Positions 32,808-41,977 of a stretch of 64,000 nucleotides of DNA are shown one piece after another. How positions within the stretch are numbered: position 1 is the first letter of the stretch; every line of letters begins with the position of its first letter. Both the position numbers and the translations under genes were made by a program. The stretch comes from CASICS01 sp045564455. Its GTDB lineage: Bacteria > Pseudomonadota > Gammaproteobacteria > Magnimaribacterales > AG-339-G14. The stretch lies in the NCBI GenBank assembly GCA_045564455.1, contig JBJLHG010000002.1, positions 434,001 to 498,000 of the forward strand, read 5' to 3'. Under the pieces are notes generated by a model. It made no database searches and had not been told where the DNA came from. It saw only the letters and a list, made by a program, of their open reading frames with translations.

Positions 32808-35800
32808 ATGGCTGAAAATTATTCCTTTGCAGAAAAGAAAAGAATTAGAAAAAGTTTTGAAAAAATTTCAAGTGTTATGGCTTTGCCTGATATTCTTGAA
32901 GTGCAGACAAACTCATATCAACATTTTCTGCAAAGCGCCACAAAAAAAGAAAAAAGACTTGATGAAGGTCTAGAAAAAGTTTTTAGATCAATTTTTCCAA
33001 TTGTCAGTGTTTCAGGAAATGCAAAGATAGATTATCTAGGATATGAACTAGGCGACCCAGAGTTTGATGTTTTTGAATGTCTGCCACGAGGCAGAACATA
33101 TGAAGCGCCTCTCCATATTTGGTGCAGGATTACTTTTATTGATAAATCTACAGGCGAAGAAAATCTGAAAAGTGCTAGAGATGAAAAGGTGTATATGGGA
33201 ACTATGCCCTTAATGACAGAACATGGAACATTTGTTATCAATGGAACTGAAAGGGTGGTTGTTTCTCAATTGCATAGATCACCTGGATTAATATTTGATC
33301 ACGATAAAGGAAAAACTCACTCTTCTGGGAAACTTTTATACTCTTCAAGAGTTATTCCTTATAGAGGGTCTTGGCTAGATTTTGAATTTGACCATAAAGA
33401 CTTGGTTTATATTAGGATAGACAGGAGAAGAAAACTTTACGCTTCTATTCTTTTAAAGTCCCTAGGCCTTAGCTCTCAAGAAATCTTAGATACGTTTTAT
33501 GAAAATGAGTCTTATTCAGTTAATAGAAATGGAAATTATACTCTTTCATTAAATACGCAAAAATTAGTTGGCAGGCTAGCACCAATAGATATTATTGCTA
33601 AAGATGGAAGCATTATTATTGAGCAAGGAAAAAGAATTACTGCTAGACATATTAGATTAGTTGAATCTAATAAAATTAAAACATTAGAACTTCCAAAAAA
33701 CGCTTTGTATGGTTTAGCCCTTTCTAAGGATTATATTGACGAAACGTCTGGAGAAGTTTTATTTGCATGTAATTCCTTGATTGACGAAGATTCTTTGTCT
33801 GCTTTAGAAGAGGCAAAAATAAAAGAAATTAGTGTCTTATATATCAATGAGCTGGAGTCAGGCCCATATATTTCAGATACTTTAAGGGCTGATACTACCG
33901 CTACAAATCTAGAAGCACTTGCAGAAATTTACAGAATGATGCGTCCTGGTGAGCCTCCTACAAAAGAAGCAGCTACCTTGTTATTTGAAAACTTATTTTT
34001 TAATGCCGATAAATACGATCTTTCTGGTGTTGGCAGAATGAAATTTAATAAACGCCTTGGAAGAGAAGAGCTTGTCGGAGACGGAACACTTACCAAAGAA
34101 GATATCCTAGAGGTAATGAAAACATTAGTTGATATTAGAAACGGAAAACAGAACTGTGATGATATAGATCATTTAGGAAATAGAAGAATTAGATCCGTTG
34201 GAGAAATGGTAGCTAATCAAGTAAGAGTTGGACTTCTTAGAGTAGAAAGAGCCGTCAGAGAAAGATTAAATGTTGCAGAAACAGAAGGTTTTGGGCCATC
34301 AGATCTTATTAATGCAAAACCTGTAACTGCAGCTATCAATGAATTCTTTGGCTCTAGTCAATTATCTCAATTCATGGATCAGAATAATCCCTTATCAGAA
34401 GTTACTCATAAAAGAAGAGTCTCTGCCTTAGGTCCAGGAGGCCTTACCAGAGAAAGAGCCGGGTTTGAAGTTAGGGATGTTCATCCAACTCATTATGGAA
34501 GAGTTTGTCCAATAGAAACACCGGAAGGACCAAATATCGGTTTAATTAATTCATTATCCGTATATGCAAAGGTAAATGAGTATGGTTTTCTTGAAACTCC
34601 CTATAGAGAAGTTAAAAATGGAAAAATAACTGAAGAGATTAAATTTGTATCAGCTATAGAAGAAGGCGAATTTGTAATTGCTCAAGCAAGTGCAAAAATA
34701 GATAAAAATAATAAATTTACTGAAGAACTAGTTCCTGTTAGATATAGAAATGAGTTCGAGTTAATGAATCCAGATCGCGTAGATCTAATGGACGTATCTC
34801 CTCAGCAGGTAGTCTCAATTGCAGCAGCACTAATTCCATTCTTAGAGCATGATGATGCAAATAGAGCTTTGATGGGGTCTAATATGATGAGACAAGCTGT
34901 TCCAACTCTTTCTACAGAGACTCCGCTTGTGGGAACAGGAATGGAAAGAACTGTTGCTCGATACTCTGGAGATTGTGTAATAGCAAAAAATCCAGGAGTA
35001 ATTGAAAAAGTGGATTCTAGTAAAATTGTAGTAAGAAAAAATCTAAAAGATATAGGTGGAACTGGGTCAGCTGTTGATATTTATAACTTAATTAAATATA
35101 CAAGATCAAACCAAAATACTTGTATTAACCAAAGACCGATTGTACAAGAAGGCGATAAAGTATCTCAAGGAGATATTCTTGCGGATGGATCTTCAATAGA
35201 CTTAGGTGAATTAGCATTAGGTCAAAATATCAAAATTGCTTTTATGCCTTGGCATGGTTATAACTATGAAGATTCAATTTTAATTTCTGATAGATTAGTT
35301 CAAGAAGATAAACTTACTAGTATTCATATTCAGGAATTAACTTGTACTTCAAGAGATACTAAGCTTGGTCCAGATGAAATTACTGGCGATATTCCAAATG
35401 TAGGAGATTCTGCCTTATCTAAATTAGATGAATGCGGAATTGTTCATATTGGAGCAGAAGTAAATGCTGGAGATATTTTAGTTGGTAAAGTAACTCCCAA
35501 AGGAGAAACACAATTATCTCCTGAAGAAAAATTATTAAGAGCCATATTTGGTGAAAAAGCAGCTGACGTCAAAGATACATCTCTAAGAGTTCCTTCCGGA
35601 GCTGATGGAACTGTAATTGATGTACAAATCTTTACGAGAGAAGGCCTAGAAAAAAATTCTAGAGCTTCTGTTATAGAGTCAGTATCTCTTGCTGATATTC
35701 AAAAAGATATTGATCAAGAGTTCGAAATTGTTTCGTCAGCTACCTTGAATTCTCTTAAAACCTCTTTATTAGGAAAAAAAGTTATAAGCGGAAGAGGATT

Positions 35801-36890
35801 GTCTAAAGGTGATTCTCTAACTGAAGAATTCTTATCAGAACTAGCTCCCTCAGAGTGGTTTAAGCTAAGAATGAAAGATGAGCCTCTGAATGATTCAATT
35901 AAAGAAGCTAAAGATAAACTGAAAGCATATGAAGACGTTCTCAAAAAAAGATTTGAAGATAAGAAGAAAAAAATTATTTCGGGCGATGACTTACCTCCAG
36001 GTGTTCAGCAAGTAATAAAAGTTTATCTTGCAATTAAGAGAAGGATTCAGCCTGGTGATAAATTAGCTGGAAGACATGGAAACAAAGGTGTTATTTCTGT
36101 AATTATGCCGGTAGAAGATATGCCTTTTGATGAAAATGGTGAGCCAGTAGACGTTGTTCTTAACCCATTGGGAGTTCCTTCAAGGATGAATGTTGGACAG
36201 CTTATGGAAACTCATCTGGGATGGGCTTCTAAAGAGCTCGGAAGAAAAATTGGAGAACTTGTCAATACCGCAAATAACTTAGCTGAAACGAAGAAATTTG
36301 TTGAAAAGGTTTATTCTTCAACAGGAAGATCCGAGGACTTATCAAAATTAAATGATAAAGAATTTAAAGAACTTTGCGGCAATTTAAAAACTGGTGTGCC
36401 AATGGCAACGCCAGTATTTGATGGAGCATCTGAGCAAGAAATTAAAAGTATGCTTGAACTAGCAGGCTTACCTACTTCGGGTCAAACTACATTGTTTGAT
36501 GGAAGAACTGGAGATGCTTTCGAGCGACCCGTGACGATAGGATATATGTATATTTTGAAACTCAATCATTTGATTGAAGACAAAATGCATGCAAGGTCAA
36601 CAGGATCATATAGTTTAGTTACTCAACAACCATTAGGTGGAAAAGCCCAATTTGGTGGACAAAGACTTGGTGAAATGGAAGTTTGGGCTCTTGAAGCATA
36701 CGGTGCAGCTCATACACTTCAGGAAATGTTAACTGTTAAATCAGATGACGTTCCAGGTAGAACAAAAGTTTATAAAAACATCGTTGATGGAAATTATGAA
36801 ATGGAACCAGGTATTCCTGAGTCTTACAATGTATTAACAAAAGAAATCAGATCACTCGGAATTGATATTGATTTTGAAGAGGTAGAGTAG
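32808..36890 (+). CDS. rpoB: RNA polymerase beta subunit
   Basis: A 1360-residue subunit, slightly longer than E. coli (1342). The rifampicin pocket region FFGSSQLSQFMDQNNPLSEV and THKRRVSALGPGGL keeps the sensitive-type residues (Asp in MDQN, His in THKRR, Ser in RVSAL). Catalytic-region segments MPWHGYNYEDSI and KLAGRHGNKGV are present. It is a separate gene from rpoC, 3 bases apart. Confidence 0.98.
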   Translation: MAENYSFAEKKRIRKSFEKISSVMALPDILEVQTNSYQHFLQSATKKEKRLDEGLEKVFRSIFPIVSVSGNAKIDYLGYELGDPEFDVFECLPRGRTYEAPLHIWCRITFIDKSTGEENLKSARDEKVYMGTMPLMTEHGTFVINGTERVVVSQLHRSPGLIFDHDKGKTHSSGKLLYSSRVIPYRGSWLDFEFDHKDLVYIRIDRRRKLYASILLKSLGLSSQEILDTFYENESYSVNRNGNYTLSLNTQKLVGRLAPIDIIAKDGSIIIEQGKRITARHIRLVESNKIKTLELPKNALYGLALSKDYIDETSGEVLFACNSLIDEDSLSALEEAKIKEISVLYINELESGPYISDTLRADTTATNLEALAEIYRMMRPGEPPTKEAATLLFENLFFNADKYDLSGVGRMKFNKRLGREELVGDGTLTKEDILEVMKTLVDIRNGKQNCDDIDHLGNRRIRSVGEMVANQVRVGLLRVERAVRERLNVAETEGFGPSDLINAKPVTAAINEFFGSSQLSQFMDQNNPLSEVTHKRRVSALGPGGLTRERAGFEVRDVHPTHYGRVCPIETPEGPNIGLINSLSVYAKVNEYGFLETPYREVKNGKITEEIKFVSAIEEGEFVIAQASAKIDKNNKFTEELVPVRYRNEFELMNPDRVDLMDVSPQQVVSIAAALIPFLEHDDANRALMGSNMMRQAVPTLSTETPLVGTGMERTVARYSGDCVIAKNPGVIEKVDSSKIVVRKNLKDIGGTGSAVDIYNLIKYTRSNQNTCINQRPIVQEGDKVSQGDILADGSSIDLGELALGQNIKIAFMPWHGYNYEDSILISDRLVQEDKLTSIHIQELTCTSRDTKLGPDEITGDIPNVGDSALSKLDECGIVHIGAEVNAGDILVGKVTPKGETQLSPEEKLLRAIFGEKAADVKDTSLRVPSGADGTVIDVQIFTREGLEKNSRASVIESVSLADIQKDIDQEFEIVSSATLNSLKTSLLGKKVISGRGLSKGDSLTEEFLSELAPSEWFKLRMKDEPLNDSIKEAKDKLKAYEDVLKKRFEDKKKKIISGDDLPPGVQQVIKVYLAIKRRIQPGDKLAGRHGNKGVISVIMPVEDMPFDENGEPVDVVLNPLGVPSRMNVGQLMETHLGWASKELGRKIGELVNTANNLAETKKFVEKVYSSTGRSEDLSKLNDKEFKELCGNLKTGVPMATPVFDGASEQEIKSMLELAGLPTSGQTTLFDGRTGDAFERPVTIGYMYILKLNHLIEDKMHARSTGSYSLVTQQPLGGKAQFGGQRLGEMEVWALEAYGAAHTLQEMLTVKSDDVPGRTKVYKNIVDGNYEMEPGIPESYNVLTKEIRSLGIDIDFEEVE

Positions 36891-36893
36891 TTT

Positions 36894-39800
36894 ATGAAAG
36901 ATTTACTTAAATTATTTAATCAAGATACGGACGATAACTTCAACGCTATAAAAGCAGGCCTTGCATCGCCACAGCAGGTCAGATCTTGGTCTTTTGGAGA
37001 AGTTAAAAAACCAGAAACAATAAATTACAGAACTTTTAAGCCAGAAAGAGACGGATTATTTTGTGCAAAAATATTCGGACCTGTCAAAGACTATGAATGT
37101 ATTTGCGGAAAATACAAAAGAATGAAGCACCGAGGAGTAGTATGCGAAAAGTGTGGAGTTGAGGTTACTCTAGCCAAGGTTAGAAGAGAAAGAATGGGGC
37201 ACATCGAACTTGCTGCTCCTGTAGCTCATATATGGTTTTTAAAGTCCTTACCTTCAAGAATTTCTTTGCTTTTAGATATGACTTTAAGAGAGATAGAAAG
37301 AATCCTATACTTTGAGTCTTTCGTTGTCACAGACCCTGGAATGACAGATTTAGAAAAAGGTCAAATACTAGATGAAGAAGAGTATTTTGAAGCTCTTGAA
37401 AATTATGGCGAAGAATTTGATGCTGGAATGGGAGCTGAGTCAGTAAAAATTCTTCTCTCTGAGATGAATTTAGAGGAAGAAATTGCAGAAGTAGTTAGCT
37501 TGATTGAAGGAACCAATAGTGAAGCCAAAATAAAAAAACTTTCTAAAAGATTAAAAATTCTTAAAGGTTTTGTTAATTCCACAAATAAACCAGAATGGAT
37601 GATCTTGGATGTACTCCCTGTTCTGCCACCTGATTTGAGACCATTAGTTCCTTTAGAAGGCGGGAGATTTGCAACTTCTGATTTAAATGATCTTTATAGA
37701 AGAGTTATAAATAGAAATAATAGATTAAAAAGACTGCTTGAGCTAAGCGCTCCTGAAATTATCGTCAGAAACGAAAAAAGAATGCTTCAAGAATCAGTAG
37801 ATGCTTTATTGGATAACGGAAGAAGAGGTCGAGCTATTACCGGTTCAAATAAGAGGCCATTAAAATCTTTATCAGATATGATCAAAGGGAAGCAGGGAAG
37901 ATTTAGACAAAATCTCTTAGGAAAGAGAGTTGATTATTCTGGTAGATCAGTAATAGTGGTTGGACCAACTCTCAAGCTTCATCAATGTGGGTTACCCAAA
38001 AAAATGGCTTTAGAGTTATTTAAACCATTCGTTTTTGGAAAATTACAAAATTTAGAGTTGGCTACAACTATTAAAGGCGCTAAAAGAATGGTTGAAAGAG
38101 AAGAGCCCGTCGTTTGGGATATTCTCGCTGATGTTATTCGAGAACATCCTATATTACTTAATAGAGCACCTACTCTTCACCGTCTTGGTATACAAGCATT
38201 TGAGCCTATTCTTATTGAAGGAAAAGCGATACAGCTTCATCCGCTCGTATGTAAAGCATACAATGCAGACTTTGATGGAGATCAAATGGCCGTGCATGTT
38301 CCTTTGACCTTAGAATCTCAGCTGGAGTGTAGGGCGTTGATGATGGCAAGTAACAATATTCTGTCTCCTTCAAATGGAAAACCTATCATCGATCCTTCTC
38401 AAGACGTTGTTTTAGGTCTTTATTATATGACTAGATCTAGAATTAACGCTAAAGGAGAGGGTTCTATATTCGCAGACTGTGATGAAGTAATGAGAGCTTA
38501 TGATACGAATAATGTAGATCTCCAGGCAAAGATTAAAGTCAGAATTAAAACTTTAGAAGGTGAGCTAGAGCTTGTTGATACTACAGTTGGTAGATCTATC
38601 TTATGGGGAGTTGTTCCTGAAGGTTTAGCCTTTGAAAAAGTAAATAAAACTTTAACAAGCAAAGTTGTTTCAGATTTAATCAATACTTCTTATAGGCATT
38701 GCGGCCTCAAAGCTACAGTTATTTTTGCTGATAAATTAAAAAATCTTGGATATGAATACTCAACTAAATCAGGTTCATCCATTTGTGTAGATGATTGTGT
38801 TATTCCTGACAATAAGGAAAATATTATTTCTAAAGCAGAGGGAGAGGTAAAGGAAATAGAAGCACAATATTCTTCAGGCTTGGTAACTCAAGGTGAAAAA
38901 TATAATAAAGTTATTGATATTTGGTCTAGAGCAAACGAAACAGTTGCTAGTTCATTGATGGATACCATTTCTACTCATACGGTTGTAAATAAAGAAGGAG
39001 AAGAAGAGCAAGAAGCATCTTTCAATTCAGTCTTTATGTATTTAGATTCTGGTGCAAGAAGTTCTCCGGCACAGGTTAGACAACTTGCTGGAATGAGAGG
39101 ATTAATGGCAAAACCAGATGGTTCAATCATTGAAACTCCAATAACTGCTAACTTCAGAGAAGGATTAACAGTTTTGCAATACTTTACTTCTACCCACGGA
39201 GCTAGAAAGGGTCTAGCGGATACAGCTTTAAAGACTGCAAATTCGGGATATCTCACAAGAAGATTAGTTGATGTTGCTCAAGATTTAGTTATTAGAGAAG
39301 AAGATTGCGGAACTAATGAAGGATTGGAGTTAAGAACTATTGTTGAAGGTGGAGAAGTGGTTCTACCTCTTAAGGATAGAATCTTAGGAAGAGTAATTGC
39401 TGAAGATATAATTTCTAAAGACGGTGAATTCAAAATAAAAAAAGGCACTCTGATAGATGAGGATCTTGCTGAGCAATTAGATGTAAATAATATTAACTTT
39501 GCAAAAGTTAGATCTGCAATAACATGTGAAACAAGTTTTGGTATATGTTCAATGTGTTATGGAAGAGATCTGGGAAGAGGACATCTCGTAGATCCTGGAG
39601 AAGCAGTAGGTATTGTTGCTGCCCAATCAATTGGTGAGCCAGGAACTCAGTTAACTATGAGAACATTTCACATAGGTGGAGCGGCTTCAAGATCTTCAGA
39701 AGAAGATAAAATTGAAGTTAAGTTTGACGGTGTTGTTCAGTATAAAAATATCACTTCTGTTCAAAACAAAGATAAAAAAGCAGTATGCACGTCTAGATCA

Positions 39801-41060
39801 GCTGAAATTATTCTCTTAGATGAAAATGATTCTGAAAGAGAAAGATATAAATTGCCTTATGGAGCAATACTAAATATAAAAGATGGGGCTTCAGTTAAGG
39901 CTGGAGAAATAATAGCCAACTGGGATCCTTTAAACCATCCAATTATTTCAGAAGTTAAAGGTAAAGCTAATCTTATAGATATGGAAAGTGGTATTTCAGT
40001 TAGAGTTGTTGATGACAGTCTCACAGGGTTATCAAGCATAGAAGTTCTAGATGCCGCAGAAAGAACTGCTGCAGGAAAAGACTTAACGCCAACTATTTCA
40101 ATAGTTGACGGGAAAGGAAATGAAGTTCTTTTGCCAAACGGTAAAAGACCTGCAAACTATGTTTTGGAGCAAAAGTCTTTAGTAAATGTCTCTGCTGGCC
40201 AAACTATCAATGTCGGAGATGTGATAGCGAGAATACCAAAAGAATCTTCAAAAACTAAAGATATTACCGGAGGTCTTCCAAGAGTAGCTGATCTATTTGA
40301 AGCAAGGAAGCCTAAAGAGGTTGCTATTTTAGCTGAAATGACTGGTATTGTTTCTTGGGGTAAAGAAACCAAGGGTAAAAGAAGACTAATCATTACAGGC
40401 AAAGAAGGTGCTGATGAAGTGGTGTCTGAAAATCTTATACCCAAAACTAGAAGTATAAATGTCTTTGAAGGTGAAACTGTTAATAAAGGAGATGTTATTA
40501 GTGAAGGTTCTTTAAGCCCTCATGATATTTTAGCTTTGAAAGGAGTTGAAGAATTAACAGATTATGTGGTTAACGAAATCCAAGATGTTTATAGACTTCA
40601 AGGAGTTGAAATAAGTGATAAACATATAGAGTGTATCCTTAGACAAATGCTTAAAAAGGTTGAAATTACATCCTCTGGAGATTCTAATTTTATTATCGGA
40701 GACCAAGTAGAATATTCTGAAGTGGTTAATGTAAATAAAAAGTTAATTGCAGAAGGAAGTATTCCAGCTGATTTCAATAGAATGTTATTAGGAATCACAA
40801 AAGCTTCTTTAGCAACTGAGTCATTCATCTCAGCTGCTTCTTTTCAAGAAACAACCAGAGTTCTAACCGAAGCTGCAGTTACTGGGAAAGTCGATAAATT
40901 AAGAGGCTTGAAAGAAAACGTAGTCATTGGAAGATTGGTTCCATCGGGAACTGGATACAACGTTCGAGAAGAAGAACATGATGTGTCTATTTCTGATTTT
41001 GAATCTGAAATGGCAGATGCCATGGATAATGAAGAAAGTAAATCTGAAGATAGTGAATAA
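36894..41060 (+). CDS. rpoC: RNA polymerase beta' subunit
   Basis: A 1388-residue subunit. The N-terminal zinc site is CICGKYKRMKHRGVVCEKC; the catalytic Mg loop is NADFDGDQMAVH; the second zinc site includes CETSFGICSMCYGRD, and the bridge-helix/trigger-loop region follows TSTHGARKGLADTALKTANS. It ends with an acidic, Ser-rich tail (MADAMDNEESKSEDSE). A promoter for the str genes starts 5 bases after its stop. Confidence 0.98.
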   Translation: MKDLLKLFNQDTDDNFNAIKAGLASPQQVRSWSFGEVKKPETINYRTFKPERDGLFCAKIFGPVKDYECICGKYKRMKHRGVVCEKCGVEVTLAKVRRERMGHIELAAPVAHIWFLKSLPSRISLLLDMTLREIERILYFESFVVTDPGMTDLEKGQILDEEEYFEALENYGEEFDAGMGAESVKILLSEMNLEEEIAEVVSLIEGTNSEAKIKKLSKRLKILKGFVNSTNKPEWMILDVLPVLPPDLRPLVPLEGGRFATSDLNDLYRRVINRNNRLKRLLELSAPEIIVRNEKRMLQESVDALLDNGRRGRAITGSNKRPLKSLSDMIKGKQGRFRQNLLGKRVDYSGRSVIVVGPTLKLHQCGLPKKMALELFKPFVFGKLQNLELATTIKGAKRMVEREEPVVWDILADVIREHPILLNRAPTLHRLGIQAFEPILIEGKAIQLHPLVCKAYNADFDGDQMAVHVPLTLESQLECRALMMASNNILSPSNGKPIIDPSQDVVLGLYYMTRSRINAKGEGSIFADCDEVMRAYDTNNVDLQAKIKVRIKTLEGELELVDTTVGRSILWGVVPEGLAFEKVNKTLTSKVVSDLINTSYRHCGLKATVIFADKLKNLGYEYSTKSGSSICVDDCVIPDNKENIISKAEGEVKEIEAQYSSGLVTQGEKYNKVIDIWSRANETVASSLMDTISTHTVVNKEGEEEQEASFNSVFMYLDSGARSSPAQVRQLAGMRGLMAKPDGSIIETPITANFREGLTVLQYFTSTHGARKGLADTALKTANSGYLTRRLVDVAQDLVIREEDCGTNEGLELRTIVEGGEVVLPLKDRILGRVIAEDIISKDGEFKIKKGTLIDEDLAEQLDVNNINFAKVRSAITCETSFGICSMCYGRDLGRGHLVDPGEAVGIVAAQSIGEPGTQLTMRTFHIGGAASRSSEEDKIEVKFDGVVQYKNITSVQNKDKKAVCTSRSAEIILLDENDSERERYKLPYGAILNIKDGASVKAGEIIANWDPLNHPIISEVKGKANLIDMESGISVRVVDDSLTGLSSIEVLDAAERTAAGKDLTPTISIVDGKGNEVLLPNGKRPANYVLEQKSLVNVSAGQTINVGDVIARIPKESSKTKDITGGLPRVADLFEARKPKEVAILAEMTGIVSWGKETKGKRRLIITGKEGADEVVSENLIPKTRSINVFEGETVNKGDVISEGSLSPHDILALKGVEELTDYVVNEIQDVYRLQGVEISDKHIECILRQMLKKVEITSSGDSNFIIGDQVEYSEVVNVNKKLIAEGSIPADFNRMLLGITKASLATESFISAASFQETTRVLTEAAVTGKVDKLRGLKENVVIGRLVPSGTGYNVREEEHDVSISDFESEMADAMDNEESKSEDSE

Positions 41061-41064
41061 TCAT

Positions 41065-41093
41065 TTGACCCATAAGCATTAGATACTTACAAT
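41065..41093 (+). promoter_or_regulatory. Promoter of the str operon (rpsL-rpsG-fusA)
   Basis: TTGACC and TACAAT are separated by exactly 17 bases in the 47-base rpoC-rpsL gap. The expected start, near 41100, is only about 8 bases before the rpsL ATG, so this transcript would have a very short leader and no clear ribosome site. Confidence 0.65.
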
Positions 41094-41107
41094 CGCAATT
41101 CAAAATT

Positions 41108-41479
41108 ATGACAACAGTTAATCAATTAATTAGAAAGCCAAGAAAAACTAAGAAAATCAAAAGTGATGTCCCTGCTTTGAATGGCTCTCCTCAAAAAAGA
41201 GGAGTATGTACTAGAGTTTATACAACGACTCCTAAGAAACCTAACTCTGCCTTAAGAAAAGTTTGTAAGGTCAGACTAACTTCTGGATATGAAGTTATTT
41301 CATACATTGGCGGTGAAGGTCATAATTTACAGGAACACTCTGTTGTTCTTTTAAGAGGAGGCAGAGTAAAGGACTTGCCAGGTGTCAGATATCATACCGT
41401 TAGAGGAACTTTAGATACAACTGGGGTAGATGATCGCAAACAAAGAAGATCTAAATATGGATCCAAAAAACCTAAATAA
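41108..41479 (+). CDS. rpsL: 30S ribosomal protein S12
   Basis: A 123-residue decoding-centre protein. The segments TTPKKPNSALRKV and GGRVKDLPGVRYHTVRG keep the lysines whose change gives streptomycin resistance, so a sensitive form is expected. The tail RKQRRSKYGSKKPK is typical. It is first gene of the str unit; rpsG begins 5 bases later. Confidence 0.97.
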   Translation: MTTVNQLIRKPRKTKKIKSDVPALNGSPQKRGVCTRVYTTTPKKPNSALRKVCKVRLTSGYEVISYIGGEGHNLQEHSVVLLRGGRVKDLPGVRYHTVRGTLDTTGVDDRKQRRSKYGSKKPK

Positions 41480-41484
41480 GAAAA

Positions 41485-41955
41485 ATGCCTAGAAAAGGAC
41501 CAATTCCTAAAAGAGAAATACTTCCAGATCCTAAATACGGGAACTTAAAGCTTGCTAAGTTTGTGAATAATTTAATGGAAAGAGGAAAAAAAAGTACTGC
41601 TGAAAAAATTATATATTCAGCATTAGAAGAAATTTCAACCAAGGCAAAAAGAGATCCTTTAGAGGTCTTTGAAGAAGCTTTGGATCAAGTGGGTCCTCAT
41701 GTTGAAGTAAAATCCAGGAGGGTAGGTGGGGCAACTTATCAAGTCCCTTTAGAAGTTAAGTCAGGAAGGAAAATGGCTTTAGCCATGCGTTGGCTTGTTA
41801 CAAGTGCTAAAAAAAGATCAGAAAAAAGAATGTCAACTAAATTAGCAAATGAACTTCTTGAAGCCTCTGATGGCAAAGGAGAAGCCGTTAAAAAGAGACA
41901 AGATACGCACAAAATGGCCGAGGCTAATAAAGCTTTTTCTCACTTTAGATTTTAA
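41485..41955 (+). CDS. rpsG: 30S ribosomal protein S7
   Basis: A 156-residue primary-binding protein of the 30S head. It opens with MPRKGPIPKREILPDPKYG and has the rRNA-binding VKSRRVGGATYQVPLEV hairpin and the C-terminal helix KMAEANKAFSHFRF. In E. coli S7 represses str operon translation at the rpsL-rpsG gap; here that gap is only 5 bases, too short for the E. coli type of site. Confidence 0.97.
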   Translation: MPRKGPIPKREILPDPKYGNLKLAKFVNNLMERGKKSTAEKIIYSALEEISTKAKRDPLEVFEEALDQVGPHVEVKSRRVGGATYQVPLEVKSGRKMALAMRWLVTSAKKRSEKRMSTKLANELLEASDGKGEAVKKRQDTHKMAEANKAFSHFRF

Positions 41956-41977
41956 TTAAATATTTTAAGGATTTGAT